Under the pieces are notes generated by a model that saw only the letters and a list, made by a program, of their open reading frames with translations, was not told the origin of the DNA and did no database searches. The position numbers and the translations under genes were made by a program. Of a DNA stretch of 64,000 nt, positions 1 to 7,830 are shown piece by piece. The first letter of the stretch is position 1. Each line of letters starts with the position of its first letter. Source of the DNA: an uncultured Microbacterium sp. (GTDB lineage Bacteria; Actinomycetota; Actinomycetes; Actinomycetales; Microbacteriaceae); contig NZ_CANLCY010000005.1 in NCBI RefSeq assembly GCF_947489255.1, positions 124,001 to 188,000 of the forward strand, given 5' to 3'.

Positions 1-436
1 GGTAGAAGTACTGCGACGACGAGATGAGACCCGCGGGAAGGATGCCGTCGCGCACGCAGTGCTGGTTGCCGTAGGCGTCGTCGAGGAAGGCCTCCAGCGC
101 GCGGACGCGCTGCTTCACCCCGGCCTCGATGCGCGACCACTCGTCATACGCGATGACGCGGGGCACGGCATCCAGGGGGAAGGGGCGCTCCTCGCCCGCG
201 AAGTCGAAGGTGACGCCCTGGGCCAGGTACGAACTCGCCAGCGACTCGGTGCGACCCCGCAGCTCCTCCTGGGTCATCTGCGCGAGCGTCTGGTACAGCT
301 CCCGGTACGCCTCACGAGAGGGGGCGGCGTCTCCGGCCGAAGCCGGGATGCCGAACATCTCGTCGTACGCCGGGATGCCGGATGCGGTCTTGCGCGGCGC
401 CAGCGTGGAGCCGTAACCGTCGAACAGGTCACCCAT
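1..436 (-). CDS. circularly permuted ATP-grasp protein (N-terminal part)
   Basis: This is a 5' fragment: the gene starts at ATG 436 and runs off the left edge of the window, so only about 145 residues are visible. The protein begins MGDLFDGYGS and continues with a YDEMFG segment and a YLAQGVTFDF segment. These resemble the start of the circularly permuted ATP-grasp type 2 family (formerly DUF404/DUF407), which often sits beside alpha-E and transglutaminase-like genes and is thought to make peptide bonds. The catalytic region lies outside the window, so activity cannot be judged. It is divergent from the ATP-grasp gene at 544, with 107 bp between them. The family call is from recollection of the N-terminal pattern. 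Confidence 0.75.
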   Translation of the reverse strand, partial: MGDLFDGYGSTLAPRKTASGIPAYDEMFGIPASAGDAAPSREAYRELYQTLAQMTQEELRGRTESLASSYLAQGVTFDFAGEERPFPLDAVPRVIAYDEWSRIEAGVKQRVRALEAFLDDAYGNQHCVRDGILPAGLISSSQYFY

Positions 437-543
437 GCGACGACTCTACTCAGCGCCGTGTTGCGGGAAGGTTTCCCCCACGCCGGTCGCGGCCCGTGGA
501 TAGAGTGACGCCAACGTCCGCCGCAACGACCAGGGGTGCCTCC

Positions 544-1767
544 ATGCGCGTGCTCGTCACCAGTTCCCGCAACACGTTCGCTCTCGACCTCATCCGCAAG
601 CTCGGCAGCGTCGGACACACCGTGTTCGCGAGCGACACCTACGACGGCGCGGTGGGCAACCACTCGCGCTTCCTCGCCGGCCACCTCGCCACCCCGTCGC
701 CGCGGTTCGAGACCGACGCCTTCATCGCGGCCGTGAGCGACTACGTCGAGAAGCACGACATCGACGTGATCATCCCCACGTTCGAGGAGGTCTTCTACCT
801 CGCCGCCCGCGTGGCCGACCTGCCCGCGCGCGTGCGCCTGTACGCCGGCAGCTTCGCCGACCTCGCGCGCCTGCACGACAAGGCGAGCTTCCAGCGTCTC
901 GCCCAGGATGCCGGGGTGCCCATCCCCGAGACGGTGGTGGTGACCTCGCCCGAGGAGCTGCGCGAGGCGATCGCCTCGTTCCCGCGCTACTTCGCCCGCG
1001 CGGCGTTCTCGCGCGGCGGCGTGGGCCTGCTGACCAACACCGGTCCGCTCGCGGGCAAGATCCCCGTCGAGGAGTGCGTGCCCACTCCCGAGCAGCCGTG
1101 GCTCGTGCAGCCCTTCGTCGACGGGCCCATGGTCTGCACGTACAGCGTCGTCGTCGACGGCCGGGTGCAGGCGCACACCACGTACAAGGCCGCCGAGCAG
1201 TGGGCGCACTCGACCGCGATCGCCTTCATCGCCGTCGACAGCACCGACACCCTCCGGTACACGCAGCAGCTCGTCGACACCCTCGACCCGGGCTTCACCG
1301 GCCAGATCTCGTTCGACTTCGTCGACCACGGCACCGACGCCGCCCCCGACTACAAGATCATCGAGTGCAACCCGCGGCCCACGAACGGCGTCATCCTGCT
1401 CGAGGCCGACGACGTCTCCCACGCGATCGAGGGACGACTCGCCGAGCCCGTCGTCGCCGTGCCGGGCACGGAGCGCCAGATCACGCTCGCCGTGCTCGCC
1501 GACGCCTTCGCCGAACCGCTCCAGCACCTGCCGAAGACGCTGCACGATCTGCTGCACGTGCGCGACGTGGGCGCGGGCTGGTGGGACGGTGCCGCGATGC
1601 TCTGGAGCCCCGCGACGATCGTGCACGGCGCGAAGATCTCGCACGGCGACCGCAAAGAGATCCTCGCCGCCCTCGGCGACGACATCGTCTGGAACGGCGA
1701 GCCGATCGAGGGCATGAGCGAAGCGGATGCCGAGGCCCTCGAGGCCGTGCACGCCGGTCGCGTCTGA
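544..1767 (+). CDS. ATP-grasp domain protein
   Basis: The protein is 407 aa. It opens with a Rossmann-like pre-ATP-grasp domain (RVLVTSSRNTFALDLIRKLG). Next come an ATP-grasp lid and nucleotide region (KASFQRLAQDAGVPIPETVV, then YFARAAFSRGGVGLL) and the metal-binding IIECNPRPTNG motif, all features of ATP-dependent carboxylate-amine ligases. The substrate is not recognisable; relatives include carbamoyl-phosphate-synthase-like and amino-acid ligases. I chose ATG 544 rather than upstream in-frame starts because homology-like sequence begins with MRVLVTSS and an AGGGGTG lies just upstream. The gene stands alone between a divergent ATP-grasp gene and a convergent alcohol dehydrogenase, and is closed by a strong hairpin. 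Confidence 0.85.
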   Translation: MRVLVTSSRNTFALDLIRKLGSVGHTVFASDTYDGAVGNHSRFLAGHLATPSPRFETDAFIAAVSDYVEKHDIDVIIPTFEEVFYLAARVADLPARVRLYAGSFADLARLHDKASFQRLAQDAGVPIPETVVVTSPEELREAIASFPRYFARAAFSRGGVGLLTNTGPLAGKIPVEECVPTPEQPWLVQPFVDGPMVCTYSVVVDGRVQAHTTYKAAEQWAHSTAIAFIAVDSTDTLRYTQQLVDTLDPGFTGQISFDFVDHGTDAAPDYKIIECNPRPTNGVILLEADDVSHAIEGRLAEPVVAVPGTERQITLAVLADAFAEPLQHLPKTLHDLLHVRDVGAGWWDGAAMLWSPATIVHGAKISHGDRKEILAALGDDIVWNGEPIEGMSEADAEALEAVHAGRV

Positions 1768-1884
1768 CGCCTCGGAGCCGGGGCACCCGGCTCGCGGCGG
1801 CGTGCCGGCGTGCGGAGTCCGCAGCCGACACGCCGGTGCCGACGGCATCCACACGGGGTGGCGCCTGCCGATTCCGCACGAGGG

Positions 1885-1912
1885 GACACCGCGCCGCACC
1901 CGGCGCGGTGTC
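1885..1912. terminator. bidirectional hairpin terminator
   Basis: A perfect 11-bp inverted repeat (GACACCGCGCC / GGCGCGGTGTC) with a 6-nt loop lies between the convergent ends of the ATP-grasp gene and the alcohol dehydrogenase. There is no U-tract, which is common for actinobacterial terminators. Confidence 0.65.
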
Positions 1913-1918
1913 GGAACC

Positions 1919-3100
1919 TCAGGTGCCGGGGCGCAGCACGACCTTGATGCAGCCGTCCTCCTTCTTCTGGAACGTCTCGTAGAGGCCCGGCGCGTCGTCG
2001 AGGGGCGCGTGGTGGGTGACCAGGTCCATCACGCCGAGCGGGTCGGCGGCGTCTTCGACCAGAGGAAGAAGGTCGTCGATCCAGCGCTTGACGTTGCACT
2101 GGCCCATGCGGAAGGCGATCTGCTTGTCGAACATGGTCTTCATCGGCAGCACGTCGGCCTCGCCGGCGTACACCCCGCTGAGCGAAACGGTCCCGCCGCG
2201 GCGCACCAGATCGATCGAGGCGTAGACGGCCGCGAGGCGATCGAGACCGGCCTTGTCCATCACCTTCTGCGCGAGGGCGTCGGGCAGGAGCCCCACCGCG
2301 CTCTGCGCCAGCTTGACGCCGCCGTTGCCGTGGGCCTCCATGCCGACGGCATCCACGACTCCGTCGGCCCCGCGACCCTCGGTGAGGTCGACGAGTTCGT
2401 CGACCACGCTGTCGGTGAGGTCGTAGGTCAGGACGCCGTGACGCTCGGCCATCGCTCGGCGCTCGGCCTCGGGCTCGATCGCGAGGACGCGATACCCCAG
2501 GTGCACGCCGATGCGGGCGGCGAACTGTCCGACCGGCCCCAACCCCATCACCGCCAGGGTTCCCCCTTCGGGGACGTTCGCGTACTTCACGCCCTGCCAG
2601 GCGGTGGGGACGATGTCGCTGAGGAAGAGGTAGCGGTCGTCGGGCAGGTCGTCGCCGACGCGGATGTGGTTGTAGTCGGCCAGCGGCACGCGCAGGTATT
2701 CGGCCTGACCACCAGGGACCTGCCCGTAGAGCTTCGTGTATCCGAAGAGCGCCGCGCCGCTGCCGTACTCCCGCACCTGCGTCGTCTCGCACTGCGACTG
2801 CAGACCCCGGCGGCACATGAAGCAGTGGCCGCACGAGATGTTGAACGGGACGACGATGCGGTCGCCGACGGCGAGGTTCGTCACGGCCGATCCCACCTCG
2901 ACGACGACGCCCATCGGCTCGTGCCCGAGCACGTCGCCCTTGTCGATGAACGGTCCGAAGAGTTCGTACAGGTGCAGGTCGGAGCCGCAGATCGCGGTCG
3001 AGGTGATCTTCACGATCGCGTCGGTGGGCTCGAGGATCTGCGGGTCGGGCACCTCCTCGACGCTCACGGTGCGCTTGCCTTGCCAGGTCAGTGCCTTCAT
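1919..3100 (-). CDS. zinc-dependent alcohol dehydrogenase
   Basis: A 393-aa medium-chain dehydrogenase. Catalytic-zinc residues are visible at Cys38 (ICGSDLH) and His60-Glu61 (GHEPMG). The structural-zinc cysteines are at 90, 93, 96 and 104 (CGHCFMCRRGLQSQC). A GLGPVG nucleotide-binding loop is near residue 190. The length and the long insert resemble the glutathione-independent formaldehyde dehydrogenase-like branch, which oxidises small alcohols or aldehydes with NAD(P); the substrate is not determined here. It is a cytoplasmic, apparently monocistronic gene. It is convergent with the ATP-grasp gene and followed by the hairpin at 1885-1912. Confidence 0.88.
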   Translation of the reverse strand: MKALTWQGKRTVSVEEVPDPQILEPTDAIVKITSTAICGSDLHLYELFGPFIDKGDVLGHEPMGVVVEVGSAVTNLAVGDRIVVPFNISCGHCFMCRRGLQSQCETTQVREYGSGAALFGYTKLYGQVPGGQAEYLRVPLADYNHIRVGDDLPDDRYLFLSDIVPTAWQGVKYANVPEGGTLAVMGLGPVGQFAARIGVHLGYRVLAIEPEAERRAMAERHGVLTYDLTDSVVDELVDLTEGRGADGVVDAVGMEAHGNGGVKLAQSAVGLLPDALAQKVMDKAGLDRLAAVYASIDLVRRGGTVSLSGVYAGEADVLPMKTMFDKQIAFRMGQCNVKRWIDDLLPLVEDAADPLGVMDLVTHHAPLDDAPGLYETFQKKEDGCIKVVLRPGT

Positions 3101-3185
3101 GGTGGTGCCTCTCGATCCGGGGGACGGTCAGTCTGCGGTGCCATCCGAGCGAAGCCGAGGTGGTTGACGAACCGCGGATCGTCGG

Positions 3186-3905
3186 TCACACGCCGGACCC
3201 GGCGAGCGGAGGGGCGTCGATCCACGCGTGCACGCGGCGCAGGAACGCGGCGTATCCCGCGGGGGTCCGGCCCGTGAAGCGACCGGAAGTCTCGACCTCG
3301 TGCACGTCGCTGGCCTGCTCGCGTGCCCCGAGGGCGCGGATCGCTCCGACGAGGGCGACGTCCTCGTGCGCGGCGAGATCCGGGATGCCGCCCGCCTCGG
3401 TGTACGTGCTCGCGCGCACGCCGAGGTTCGCTCCGTGCACGTTGCCGGGTGGCCGGCCGCGGTGGTGCGTCGCGCGCCAGTAGGCCGCGTGCCGCGCGCT
3501 GAGGTCGGCGAAGTCGGGACGGACCGTGCCGACCACGAGGTCGATCCCGGCATCCGCCAGATCGAGCTGGTGCGTGAGCCAGTCGCCGGGCACCACCGTG
3601 TCGGCATCCGTCATCGCGATCCAGGTGTCGTCATCGGGGGTCGCCAGGCTCGACAGCGCTTGCGCGATCCCCACGCGGCGGGCGGTCCCCACGCGGCGGG
3701 CGTCGATGTCGACCGCGTGCACGGGCCACCTCCGCACCTGCGCAGCGGTGCTGTCGCGACACGCGTCGAGCACGACGACGACCACGATCGCGAGGGCGGG
3801 ATCGCGCTCGCGGGCTCGCGTCACGGCCTGCATCACCGAGGCGAGGCATCGACCGATCAGCGCCTCCTCGTCGTGGGCGGGGATGGCCACCGCGACCGCC
3901 CTCAC
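3186..3905 (-). CDS. family 2 glycosyltransferase
   Basis: A 239-aa GT-A fold glycosyltransferase. It starts with the typical GT2 nucleotide-binding strand (AIPAHDEEALIGRCL), has a VVLDACRDST segment, and carries the DxD metal/nucleotide-sugar motif in MTDADTVVPGDW. No membrane segment is apparent. It is the last gene of a three-gene unit: its GTG start overlaps the stop of the deacetylase-methyltransferase gene (GTGA), so the two should be co-translated. The company of a PIG-L deacetylase suggests transfer of a sugar to, or from, an N-acetylated glycan or glycoconjugate, but donor and acceptor are unknown. Confidence 0.85.
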   Translation of the reverse strand: MRAVAVAIPAHDEEALIGRCLASVMQAVTRARERDPALAIVVVVVLDACRDSTAAQVRRWPVHAVDIDARRVGTARRVGIAQALSSLATPDDDTWIAMTDADTVVPGDWLTHQLDLADAGIDLVVGTVRPDFADLSARHAAYWRATHHRGRPPGNVHGANLGVRASTYTEAGGIPDLAAHEDVALVGAIRALGAREQASDVHEVETSGRFTGRTPAGYAAFLRRVHAWIDAPPLAGSGV

Positions 3906-5350
3906 GGGACGAGTCCCGCCTCGGCCGCCACGGAGCGCGCCCCCGAGAGGCCGTACACCTCGAGCGCGAAGTCCTCCTCCTCGTGCCGGACGAGGCGCAC
4001 GAGGTCGGACCGGGCGGCGAGGGCTGCACCGACGCTGTCACCGTCGCGCGGGTACTCGGCGACGGGATGCCGCCAATGGCAGGCCACGAGGTGCCCGTCG
4101 GCGCGCAGCGAGGCGACGGCCGCCGTGAGCCCGCGATCGAGGTCGCCGGCGCCCCAGTAGTACGCGACCTCCGACAGCACCACGAGGTCGAACGTCTCCT
4201 CCGGCCAGTCGTCGGGGAGCATCGCACGGCGCAGCTCGACGTGTTCGCGACCCCGCAGACGACGGCGCGCGCGGTCGAGGGCGGCCAGGGCGAGGTCGAC
4301 GGCGAGCACCCGGTCGCACCGCTCGGCGAGGTGCGCGGTCAGCGCCCCCGTCGAACAGCCGGCCTCGAAGGCGGCGCAGTAGCGGCTCCGGGGCAGGGCC
4401 GCCAGCAGCACGGCGCGCTTGCGCTCCTCGTACCAGCGCGAGTCGAAGCCCCAGGGGTCGTCGTGGCGCGCGTACATGTCGTCGAAGTACTCCGGCCCCA
4501 CGGTGGGCGCTGCCGGCGGCTCTTCCCCCGACGGTGCGGTCGCGGCATCCGTTCCCGAGGCCGAGTCCGGCGTCGGCGCGACGACGCCGGGCACCGGGCC
4601 GGGCGCGGGCCGAGGGGCGAAGAACACCTCGGAATCGCGCGCGAAGTGCGAGCGCATCCGCGCGTGGACCGTGGGCTCGTCGCCCGGCGCGGCCGACAGG
4701 GGCAGGAGCTGGCTGACGTGCGCCTCGAGGGCGCGGGCCTTGGCGTCCCGGGCCGCGGCGTTCAGGCGCAGGCGTTCCGCATGCGGCCAGGGCACGTCAT
4801 CCGGACCGCCCCAGTGCCAGAGCCAGATCGGGAAGGATCGGCAGCGGATGCCGCGCTGCGCGCAGACCTGCTCGACGACCTCGCCGACGACGCGGTGGTC
4901 GCGGTGCCCGTCGCCGCGCCAGGGCGAGAGGACGAGGACGCGATCCGCGGGCGCCCGGTCGATCGCCCGCTGCAGCGCGCGGGCGATGGCGTCGCGGTGG
5001 TCGTCGGTACCGCCGTCGGGGAGTCCGAGGAACAGCGACTCGTTCTCGACGCCCACGATCGACATCGCCTCGCGCAGTTCCCGGCGGCGGACCAGGCCGA
5101 GGGTCGCGGGGCTGTGCGTGGGCGAGTCGGGGTGCGACCGCTCGCCGTCGGTCACGACGACGAGATCGATCGGGATGCCACGAGCGGTGGCCGTGGCGAG
5201 AAGACCCGCCGCCCCGAGCGTCTCGTCGTCGGGGTGCGCGGCCACGACGACGATGCGGTCGACGTCGAGCTCGAGGGCCGGCAGATCGCGTCGGAGCACG
5301 GCGGCCCACACGTCCTCGTCGGTCCCCGGATCGCGGTGGTCGAAGCTCAC
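3902..5350 (-). CDS. bifunctional PIG-L deacetylase / SAM methyltransferase
   Basis: A fusion of about 482 aa. The N-terminal half is a PIG-L (LmbE-like) zinc deacetylase: AHPDDE at residues 38-43 and a GHRDHRVVGE motif near 130. A Pro/Ala-rich linker follows (around 245-285). The C-terminal half is a class I methyltransferase with FEAGCSTGALTAHL near residue 329 as the SAM-binding loop and LVVLSEVAYYW as motif III. The start is GTG at 5350, which overlaps the upstream stop (GTGA); GTG 5353 is an equal alternative. An in-frame ORF extends far upstream to 6088, but that part is antisense-like and overlaps the acyl-CoA dehydrogenase-like gene. Likely role: deacetylation and methylation of one small glycoconjugate; the substrate is unknown. 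Confidence 0.85.
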   Translation of the reverse strand: MSFDHRDPGTDEDVWAAVLRRDLPALELDVDRIVVVAAHPDDETLGAAGLLATATARGIPIDLVVVTDGERSHPDSPTHSPATLGLVRRRELREAMSIVGVENESLFLGLPDGGTDDHRDAIARALQRAIDRAPADRVLVLSPWRGDGHRDHRVVGEVVEQVCAQRGIRCRSFPIWLWHWGGPDDVPWPHAERLRLNAAARDAKARALEAHVSQLLPLSAAPGDEPTVHARMRSHFARDSEVFFAPRPAPGPVPGVVAPTPDSASGTDAATAPSGEEPPAAPTVGPEYFDDMYARHDDPWGFDSRWYEERKRAVLLAALPRSRYCAAFEAGCSTGALTAHLAERCDRVLAVDLALAALDRARRRLRGREHVELRRAMLPDDWPEETFDLVVLSEVAYYWGAGDLDRGLTAAVASLRADGHLVACHWRHPVAEYPRDGDSVGAALAARSDLVRLVRHEEEDFALEVYGLSGARSVAAEAGLVP

Positions 5351-6399
5351 CACGCTCCGCCTCCCTGCTGGATCTGCGCGCCGATCTCCGCGACGGCGCG
5401 ATCGGCGTGATGTTGACGCACGTACAGCTGCAGGTCGGCCACCCTCTGGGCGTGCGCGTCGTCGGCGGCGAGGGGGGAGGGACCGAGAGCGTGGGCGGCC
5501 TCCGCGAGGGTCGTCTCGACGGCGTCCGCCACGACGCTGCGCGCGCGGGCGGCGCGCAGACGCGCGGCACGGTGGTCGGGGGATGCCGCGCCGAACACCC
5601 CCGCCGTCTCGACGAGCACGGCCCGCGCGGCCCACAGTGCCGTGTCGGCCCTGCCCAGGTGCAGCCGGGAGAGCTGATCGGCGCCGGCCGACCCCGCCGC
5701 CGCGGCGAGCGCGTCGCGCAGGGGCAGCGCCCCGCCCCACCAGCACGCCGCGACTCCGACACCGCCGTGCGCGAAGCCGGGGCGACGCAGGTACCAGCCG
5801 GGCTCCCCGACGGGCTCGGCGACCGCGCCGTCGACGTCCATCGGAGCGCTCACGACCCGGTCCAAGCCGCGCGCGTGCCACGGTCCCGACCGCGCCGACA
5901 CGGCCGGGTCGCGCAGATCGAGCGCGAAGAGCCGCCGGTGGTCGTCGTCGACCCAGGCGGTGACGAGCGCGTGATCGAGGTCGCCGGCGAGCGAGCACCA
6001 GGGTTTGGTCCCGTGGAGTGTCCAGATGTCGGCATCCCGACGCGCCTCCAGGCGCACGCCCGGCCCCTCGGCCGCGAAGACGCCCCAAGAGCCGCTCGTC
6101 TCGACGCCGGGGGCGATGCCCGCCTCGCGGGCCTCGTCGAGGATCGCGAGAGCGTCGAGATGGGGCTCCAGGATACGCGCCGCGGCGACGTCGCGAGCGG
6201 CGACCGCGGCAAGCAGCTCCCAGGTCGCCGCGAGCGATCGCGGCCGGGGCAGGCCCGTCGCCCAGGCGAGCGTGCCGGCGACATCGGTGCCGAGCCCGGC
6301 CACGGCATCCGCCGCTTCGAGGGCCGCGTCAACGTCATCGAGATCGGCCGCACCGGGAGGGAGGAGGAGGGGGAAGCGGGGATGGTCGCCGTCGGTCAC
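5347..6399 (-). CDS. acyl-CoA dehydrogenase-like protein
   Basis: A 350-aa protein with an acyl-CoA dehydrogenase-like plan: helical N-terminus, middle beta domain around WTLHGTKPWCSLAG (the flavin-binding region pattern), and helical C-terminus. It is shorter and more divergent than the usual 380-390 aa enzymes, and I cannot point to a confident catalytic glutamate. The start is GTG 6399. It leads the operon with the deacetylase-methyltransferase (GTGA overlap) and the GT2 gene. This set suggests a desaturation or oxidation step in the same unknown pathway rather than fatty-acid degradation. Confidence 0.78.
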   Translation of the reverse strand: MTDGDHPRFPLLLPPGAADLDDVDAALEAADAVAGLGTDVAGTLAWATGLPRPRSLAATWELLAAVAARDVAAARILEPHLDALAILDEAREAGIAPGVETSGSWGVFAAEGPGVRLEARRDADIWTLHGTKPWCSLAGDLDHALVTAWVDDDHRRLFALDLRDPAVSARSGPWHARGLDRVVSAPMDVDGAVAEPVGEPGWYLRRPGFAHGGVGVAACWWGGALPLRDALAAAAGSAGADQLSRLHLGRADTALWAARAVLVETAGVFGAASPDHRAARLRAARARSVVADAVETTLAEAAHALGPSPLAADDAHAQRVADLQLYVRQHHADRAVAEIGAQIQQGGGAW

Positions 6400-6498
6400 T
6401 CGGCCACGGTGTGCGCCGAAACCCGATCGGGACAGATCCTTGACACGGCCCGCGCGCCGCGATCTCGCACCGGTGCGCCGTTTCCCGGCGCCCGCGGA

Positions 6499-7668
6499 TC
6501 AGCGACGACGCAGCACGCGGGCGCGCAGCAGGGCGTCGAGGCGGGCGACCTGCACGAGGAGAGCCGGGAACGACGCAGAGAGACCGGTGCACGGCAGCCG
6601 GTCGAGCGCCGGCTCGTCGCCGGGCAACGCGGCCTGCTGTCCGCGGACGAGCCGCCGGATGGCGTTCAGCAGCGCCATCGGGTGGGTGTCGAGGGCGCTG
6701 TGTCCGTTTCGGAGGCGCACGAGCGTGGCATCCGGGGCCGACGCGACCACCCGCTCGGCGATCTCCGGCGGGGTGCGCAGGTCGCGGTCGCCCGAGAGCA
6801 CGACGAGCGGCCAGTCGAAACCGCGCACGGCGGCGAGCAGGTCGTAGGGCTCTCCCGCGAAGGGCGGGTAGCGCGAGGCGAGGGGCAGGTAGGTGCGCAC
6901 CGGGTCGAGCGGGTGCCCGTCGGGGGTGCCGCCGTACCCCAGCTCGCGGAAGGCGATCGTGCCCACGAGGTCGAACTCGTAGATGCGCGGGATGTCGGCG
7001 ATCTCGGCATCGCGCGTGGCGTAGGCGGTCAGCGCCCGCCACGCGAGACCGGGCTCGTGGCGCACGAGCGGGTGGACGAGGTCGGTCCCGCCGAGCTCGT
7101 AGGCGGCGCGGACGACGTCGAGCACGATCCGCTCCGACACCCCCGCGGCCACGAGACGCCGGACCCCGCGCGCCATGTCGTCGTCGGCATCCCAGAACAA
7201 CCCCCGCACCGCGGCGCGCTCGATGTCGAGATCGTGGGCCGACTGCAGGGCCGAGTCGAGCAGCATCGACGCGACCCGTTCCGGATGCCGGGCCCCGAAC
7301 GCCATCGCGAGATAGCTGCCGTACGACGAGCCGACGATCACCGCGCGGTCGATGCCCTCCGCGTCGAGCACGGCGGCCACGTCGTCGAGCACGGCGGCGA
7401 TGCGCATCGCCGCGGGCGGGAGCGGACGGCCGCGGAGGTCTCGGCGGGAGCGCCCGATGCCGCGGTGCTCGATCATGATCAGGTCGAGCCCCCCGCGGGC
7501 CGCTCGCCGCCGCAGGCCCCGGTACGGCAGCACCGACGCCAGCCCCGGGCCCCCGGGGATCACGACCACGGGCGTCGCCCCGCGCGGCCCGGACCGCACG
7601 TAGGCCAGGTCGAAGGCGGGCGCACCGTCCGCGGCCGGGCGCCGGAGGGACCGCAGGCTCTCGCGCAT
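6499..7668 (-). CDS. alpha/beta hydrolase (proline iminopeptidase-like)
   Basis: A 389-aa alpha/beta hydrolase. The oxyanion segment is PGGPG at residues 38-42 and the nucleophile elbow is GSSYGS with Ser115. A late RNGHSALD provides a plausible catalytic histidine, and GDRDLRTPPE the acid. The PGGPG loop and the long helical cap (about residues 140-270) are typical of the prolyl aminopeptidase / proline iminopeptidase branch (S33). No signal peptide is seen. It is divergent from the molybdopterin oxidoreductase at 7831 and 99 bp upstream of the acyl-CoA dehydrogenase-like gene on the same strand, so co-transcription with that operon is possible but not shown. Confidence 0.83.
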   Translation of the reverse strand: MRESLRSLRRPAADGAPAFDLAYVRSGPRGATPVVVIPGGPGLASVLPYRGLRRRAARGGLDLIMIEHRGIGRSRRDLRGRPLPPAAMRIAAVLDDVAAVLDAEGIDRAVIVGSSYGSYLAMAFGARHPERVASMLLDSALQSAHDLDIERAAVRGLFWDADDDMARGVRRLVAAGVSERIVLDVVRAAYELGGTDLVHPLVRHEPGLAWRALTAYATRDAEIADIPRIYEFDLVGTIAFRELGYGGTPDGHPLDPVRTYLPLASRYPPFAGEPYDLLAAVRGFDWPLVVLSGDRDLRTPPEIAERVVASAPDATLVRLRNGHSALDTHPMALLNAIRRLVRGQQAALPGDEPALDRLPCTGLSASFPALLVQVARLDALLRARVLRRR

Positions 7669-7818
7669 GGGTGAACGCTACCGGTGGTCGCCGCGGTCGG
7701 GCCCGGCGGCATCCGGGTTCCCTGCTCCCCCCGGCGCAACCCGTGACGTTCTCGCAGCGACGGATGCCGGTTGGCTGTGAGTTCCGCCCCGCGCGGCGCC
7801 CCGGGGCCGGACGCTCTC

Positions 7819-7824
7819 TAGGCT
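7819..7824 (+). promoter_or_regulatory. putative -10 element of a leaderless gene
   Basis: TAGGCT lies exactly 6 nt before the GTG start at 7831, with no Shine-Dalgarno sequence between. This is the spacing expected if transcription starts at the start codon. No clear -35 was found. Confidence 0.4.
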
Positions 7825-7830
7825 CCGAAC

